Part shown: positions 5,801-8,971 of the stretch, one piece after another
Layout of the letters: each line of letters opens with the position of its first letter
How positions within the stretch are numbered: the first letter of the stretch is position 1
NCBI GenBank assembly: GCA_002299865.1
Contig: DBNV01000121.1
Location: forward strand, 1 to 8,971
Length of the DNA stretch: 8,971 bases
Reading direction: 5' to 3'
DNA from: Desulfonatronaceae bacterium UBA663
Lineage (GTDB): Bacteria > Desulfobacterota > Desulfovibrionia > Desulfovibrionales > Desulfonatronaceae
Notes under the pieces: generated by a model
What the model was told of the DNA's origin: nothing
The model's input: the letters and a program-made list of their open reading frames with translations, nothing else
Databases searched by the model: none
Made by a program: the position numbers and the translations under genes

Positions 5801-7252
5801 TCATCTGCGCCAGAATTCCGGAGCCAGAAGGATGATCAGGGCGTAAAGTTCCAGGCGGCCCAGGAGCATGCACCATGACAGCAGCCATTTGGCTGCGACG
5901 GGCAGGTGCGCGAAGTTTTCCGTGGGACCGACGCTGCCGAATCCAGGTCCGATGTTGCCCATGGCCGCGATGGCCGCGCTGAAGGCCGTGGTCAGGTCCA
6001 GCCCCATGGCCGCCAGAAGCAGCGACGCGGCCAGATAGAGCAAGAGAAAAAGCCCCAGGAACCCCCAGACACCGGCGATGACTTTTTCCTCCACAGCCTT
6101 GCCGCTTACCTTTACCTGCACCACGGCGTGGGGATGGATGATCCGGAAGCACTCGTTGAAAATATGCTTGAACATCAGTTGGAGGCGGATGCATTTGACG
6201 CCTCCGGCTGTAGAACCGGCGCAGCCGCCGACGAACATGGCCAGAAACAGCACGGCCTTGGCCAGTGGGGGCCACTGTTCGAAGTCCGTCGTGACAAAGC
6301 CCGTGGTGGTGAGGATGGATGCCATGTTGAAGGCCCCATGGAGCAGGGCCTCCAAAGGCGAGGCATAGGTCCGACTCAGCCAGAGGGTCAGGGAGACGAC
6401 GCTGATGCAGGCCAGGATGAGCAACAGGAAGAAGCGGGCCTCGGAGTCGCGCCAGAAGGCCAAGGGTCTGCCCCGCAGGGCTTGATAGTGCAGGGCGAAA
6501 TTCACCGCGCCCAGGAACATGAACACCATGACCACTACCTGCAGGTAGACGCTTTGAAAGTGGCCCATGGAAAGATTCTTGGTAGAGTAGCCGGCCGTGG
6601 CGATGGTGCTGAAGGTGTGGCACAAGGCGTCAAAAAGGTTCATCCCGCCCAGAAGCAGCAGGGCCGCCAGAATCACGGAAAAAAGCAGATAGATCTTCCA
6701 CAGGGTCAAGGCTGCGGCCCGTACCCGAGGCTTGATGCGGTCCTGCCTGCTCCCGGAGAACTCCGCTTTATAGAGTTGCATGCCGCCCACGCCCAGAATC
6801 GGCAGCACGGCCACGAAAAGGACGATGATGCCCATCCCGCCCACCCATTGGGTCAGGCTGCGCCAGAACAGCAGGCCTGGTGCCGTGGCTTCGATGTCCG
6901 TGAGCACCGAGGAGCCGGTGGTGGTGAATCCGGACACGGATTCGAAGAAGGCGTCGGTGAAAGTGTCGAAGGCGCCGCCGAAATACAAGGGCAAGGCGCC
7001 GAACAGACTGGCGCTGATCCAGCACAGGGCGACGATGAGCAGGGCTTCTCGGTGAGATACGGTTTCCGGAACATGCCTGCGCCAGCCCAGATGCATGATC
7101 AGCCCGATGGCGGTTGTCGCGGCCATGGAGCACGCCAGGGCCAGGATCGCCTGGTCCTGGTAGTAGAGGGAGCAGAGCAGGGCCGGAAACATGAACAGGC
7201 CCACCGCCGCGATGATCGCGCCGGTAAAGGACAGGATGGCTCGCCAGTGCAT
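5801..7252 (-). CDS. trkH: Trk potassium uptake protein TrkH
   Basis: A 483-residue inner-membrane K+ channel subunit of the TrkH/KtrB superfamily. Four membrane-pore-membrane repeats are visible through their filter loops: SGFTTTGSSVL with Gly113, STIATAGYS with Gly221, ILTTTGFVTTDF with Gly318 and GNIGPGFGSVGP with Gly435. FVGGCAGSTAGGVKCIR (340-356) matches the conserved gating-loop region of the third repeat, and GRLELYA (465-471) is the conserved C-terminal helix. Hydrophobic helices occur throughout, and the first segment (about 5-30) is a membrane helix, not a cleaved signal. Length is usual for TrkH. It follows trkA by 16 bases in the same operon, and its ATG at 7252 has no clear Shine-Dalgarno, which suggests coupling to trkA translation. 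K+ selectivity is inferred from the glycine filters. Confidence 0.96.
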   Translation of the reverse strand: MHWRAILSFTGAIIAAVGLFMFPALLCSLYYQDQAILALACSMAATTAIGLIMHLGWRRHVPETVSHREALLIVALCWISASLFGALPLYFGGAFDTFTDAFFESVSGFTTTGSSVLTDIEATAPGLLFWRSLTQWVGGMGIIVLFVAVLPILGVGGMQLYKAEFSGSRQDRIKPRVRAAALTLWKIYLLFSVILAALLLLGGMNLFDALCHTFSTIATAGYSTKNLSMGHFQSVYLQVVVMVFMFLGAVNFALHYQALRGRPLAFWRDSEARFFLLLILACISVVSLTLWLSRTYASPLEALLHGAFNMASILTTTGFVTTDFEQWPPLAKAVLFLAMFVGGCAGSTAGGVKCIRLQLMFKHIFNECFRIIHPHAVVQVKVSGKAVEEKVIAGVWGFLGLFLLLYLAASLLLAAMGLDLTTAFSAAIAAMGNIGPGFGSVGPTENFAHLPVAAKWLLSWCMLLGRLELYALIILLAPEFWRR

Positions 7253-7268
7253 TTTGGTCGGTCTTAAG

Positions 7269-8633
7269 TTACAGGTATTCGAGCTTGACTTCCAAGGCCT
7301 GTTCCACGCGCTCGATGTTTTTGCGCGTGGACAGGATGATGATCCGGTCCTTGGGCTTGATCACGCTGTCGCCGTCCGGGATCTGCACTTCATCGCCCCG
7401 AATCACGCACAGGATTAAGGCGCCGTTGGGGAAGCGCAACTCCTTGATGGGCCTGTTCACGATGCTTGAATGTTCCAGGGCCACGGCTTCCAGGGCCTCG
7501 GCCTCCTCGTTCTTGATGGGCACCGAGGAGATGACCTTGCCTCTGCGGACATGCCGAAGAATGGTGCTCACGGCGGAAATTCTCGGGCTGATCACGTTTT
7601 CCAGGCCGATGGTCCTGGCCAGGGGCACGTAGGCGAATTTGTTGATCCGGGTGATGGTCTTGCCCACGCCAAGGCTTTTGGCCAGCAGGGAGATCAGGAT
7701 GTTGGTCTCCTCGCTGCCCGTGAGGGCCAGGAGCACGTCCATGTCCCGGATATTCTCCTCACGGAGCAGGTCACCGTCCGAACCGTCGCCCTGTAGCACT
7801 ACGGCGCGGTCCAATTTTTCAGCTAAATGCCGACAGCGTTCCGGATCCTTTTCTACCAGCTTGATGGAAAAGCCTTTTTTTTCAAGAGCAAGGGCCGCCA
7901 GTTGGCCGACGCTGCCGCCGCCGACGATGACGACGTCGCGGATCTTGGAGGAGCAAGGATTGAACAGGGACAGGACGTTTTGTGTCTGGGTCCGTTCGCA
8001 GATGAAATAGACGATATCCTCCTTGAGCACGACATCCCCTCCGGCGGGGATGAGCAACTCTTCGCTGCGGACGATGGCGGCGACGATGAAGCGGCTGTCC
8101 CGGCATCGTTCCGGGATGTCCATCAGTTTTAGTCCGATGAGCGGGCTTTGTTCGCAGACCCGGACTCCGATCAGGTTGACCCGTCCGGCCGCGAAATGAT
8201 TGACCTCCAGGGCGCCGGGAATGTCCAGCATCCGTTCCATGGAGCGGACCACTTCCTCGTCCGGGTTGATGACGTGGGCGATGTTCAAGACTTCCCTGGT
8301 CAGTACGGCCTTGTGGCGCAGGTATTCCTGGCTGCGGACCCGGGCCAGCTTGGTGATGCCCGGAGCCAGAGCCCTGGCGAAAAGACAGGCCGTGAGATTG
8401 ATCTCGTCGCTGGCCGTGACCGCCAAAAACAGTTCGGCGTTTTGGATGCCGGCCTGTTCCAGGAGCACCGGGCTGCTGCCGGAGCCGAGAATGGTCTGCA
8501 CGTCGAGATGGTCATTGACCCGCTGGAGGGCCTCGGCGTTTTTGTCGATGATCACGACGTCCTTGTTTTCCATGGACAGCCGCTGGGCCACGCGAAAGCC
8601 GATCTCTCCCGCTCCGATGATTACGATGCGCAT
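7269..8633 (-). CDS. trkA: Trk system regulatory subunit TrkA (two RCK modules)
   Basis: A 454-residue cytoplasmic nucleotide-binding protein that gates TrkH. It has two tandem RCK modules. The first begins with the Rossmann motif GAGEIG (7-12), with Asp30 at the end of the second strand and GSGSS (50-54); its RCK_C part runs to about 215. The second begins GGGSVG (238-243) with Glu261 and GDGSD (282-286), and its RCK_C part covers about 365-450. Duplicate modules and this length are typical of TrkA. The Rossmann motif begins at residue 7, so the ATG at 8633 is the natural start. A GGAGG (minus strand) lies 12 bases upstream, longer than usual spacing. It is the first gene of the operon, with trkH directly downstream. 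Confidence 0.96.
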   Translation of the reverse strand: MRIVIIGAGEIGFRVAQRLSMENKDVVIIDKNAEALQRVNDHLDVQTILGSGSSPVLLEQAGIQNAELFLAVTASDEINLTACLFARALAPGITKLARVRSQEYLRHKAVLTREVLNIAHVINPDEEVVRSMERMLDIPGALEVNHFAAGRVNLIGVRVCEQSPLIGLKLMDIPERCRDSRFIVAAIVRSEELLIPAGGDVVLKEDIVYFICERTQTQNVLSLFNPCSSKIRDVVIVGGGSVGQLAALALEKKGFSIKLVEKDPERCRHLAEKLDRAVVLQGDGSDGDLLREENIRDMDVLLALTGSEETNILISLLAKSLGVGKTITRINKFAYVPLARTIGLENVISPRISAVSTILRHVRRGKVISSVPIKNEEAEALEAVALEHSSIVNRPIKELRFPNGALILCVIRGDEVQIPDGDSVIKPKDRIIILSTRKNIERVEQALEVKLEYL

Positions 8634-8841
8634 TGCTTGCTAAAGCCTCCATGCCAGGGTGACTTAGAGCAGGATATTCAAAAGAATCGAAAAAGGCCAA
8701 AAGGTGTTTTGTCTTAGATGGATCGTGTTCCGGATGGTAAAAGAATCAGGATCTCTTCGACAGCTTCACGAATAACGCATGTTGCATGCAAATCCGTATA
8801 AAAGAATCAAAAGAGCCTGGGCATTGAAGACGAGACGTATT
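8634..8841. promoter_or_regulatory. Upstream region of trkA with three AAAAGAATC repeats
   Basis: This 208-base noncoding stretch precedes trkA on the minus strand. AAAAGAATC occurs at 8680-8688, 8739-8747 and 8800-8808, 59 and 61 bases apart; the second and third copies share TAAAAGAATCA. A perfect 10-bp palindrome TTGCATGCAA is at 8782-8791. I could not assign a convincing -35/-10 pair for trkA; a poor candidate lies near 8670-8700 (TTGGCC and AATATC on the minus strand). Repeats are seen directly; regulatory use is inferred. Confidence 0.5.
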
Positions 8842-8971
8842 TCACAACAACAGAGCATAGTAAAGTCCGCCGTACTGGGAGACCGTTTTTGCGAGACGCT
8901 GTTTTTCCTTTTTGGATATGTTGATAGCGTCGGGCAAGTCGAGTATTATTTTTCTGACAAGCTGCGAGCAG
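8842..8971 (-). CDS. Probable C-terminal fragment of an unrecognised protein
   Basis: One minus-strand frame is open from the right edge to TGA at 8844-8842, giving 42 residues with an amphipathic, lysine-rich stretch (DAINISKKEKQRLAKTV) and end QYGGLYYALLL. Its composition is more protein-like than that of the two other open minus-strand frames across this stretch, but those frames are also open for 50 or more codons, so frame choice is uncertain. No family recognised. If real, it lies upstream of trkA in the same direction, separated by about 208 bases. Confidence 0.4.
   Translation of the reverse strand, partial: CSQLVRKIILDLPDAINISKKEKQRLAKTVSQYGGLYYALLL

Noticed and set aside
5906..7267. 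453-codon plus-strand frame opposite trkH
   Set aside because: Its translation is rich in Gly, Gln, His and Glu with no family motif, while trkH on the other strand has all four filter loops.

Overview
The window looks like chromosomal DNA of a Gram-negative sulfate-reducing bacterium of the Desulfovibrionales (Desulfobacterota), of the Desulfovibrio/Desulfomicrobium type. The basis is family recognition: a GC-rich genome with an iron-type alcohol dehydrogenase next to a soluble PAS hybrid histidine kinase, and a long FmdE/molybdopterin-binding fusion protein typical of that group. The genus cannot be fixed from this sequence alone.

Left part (1-953). A gene on the minus strand runs off the left edge (start codon at 107). 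A 439-base AT-richer gap follows, with three perfect 10-bp tandem repeats, a strong sigma70-like promoter facing right and a pair of 11-bp direct repeats. Next come a tRNA-Arg (anticodon CCG) with its own promoter and a downstream intrinsic terminator. The 330-base gap after the tRNA holds an 18-bp near-perfect dyad and a (CT)17 tract ahead of the next gene.

Central part (954-5697). An iron-type alcohol dehydrogenase homologue (954-2114) overlaps by 14 bases a PAS-HisKA-HATPase-REC hybrid histidine kinase (2101-3738), so the two are probably co-translated. The dehydrogenase lacks one of the four canonical metal ligands (Pro281 in place of His). After a 198-base gap with an excellent sigma54 (-24/-12) promoter comes a 545-residue FmdE/zinc-ribbon/molybdopterin-binding fusion (3937-5574), possibly followed by a 36-codon ORF.

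Right part (5801-8971). A Trk potassium-uptake operon lies on the minus strand: trkA (two RCK modules, 454 aa) followed after 16 bases by trkH (483 aa). It converges on the molybdopterin gene. The region upstream of trkA carries three copies of AAAAGAATC about 60 bp apart, and a probable C-terminal fragment of another minus-strand gene enters at the right edge.

Together: trkA/trkH are housekeeping K+ transport. The dehydrogenase/kinase pair looks like a metabolic sensor or redox signalling unit. The molybdopterin protein probably belongs to molybdenum/tungsten cofactor handling for formate or formylmethanofuran-type enzymes, under sigma54 control. The most interesting points are the altered metal site in a kinase-coupled dehydrogenase, the long CT tract in its leader, and the sigma54 promoter of the FmdE fusion. 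No mobile element, CRISPR array or rRNA was seen.
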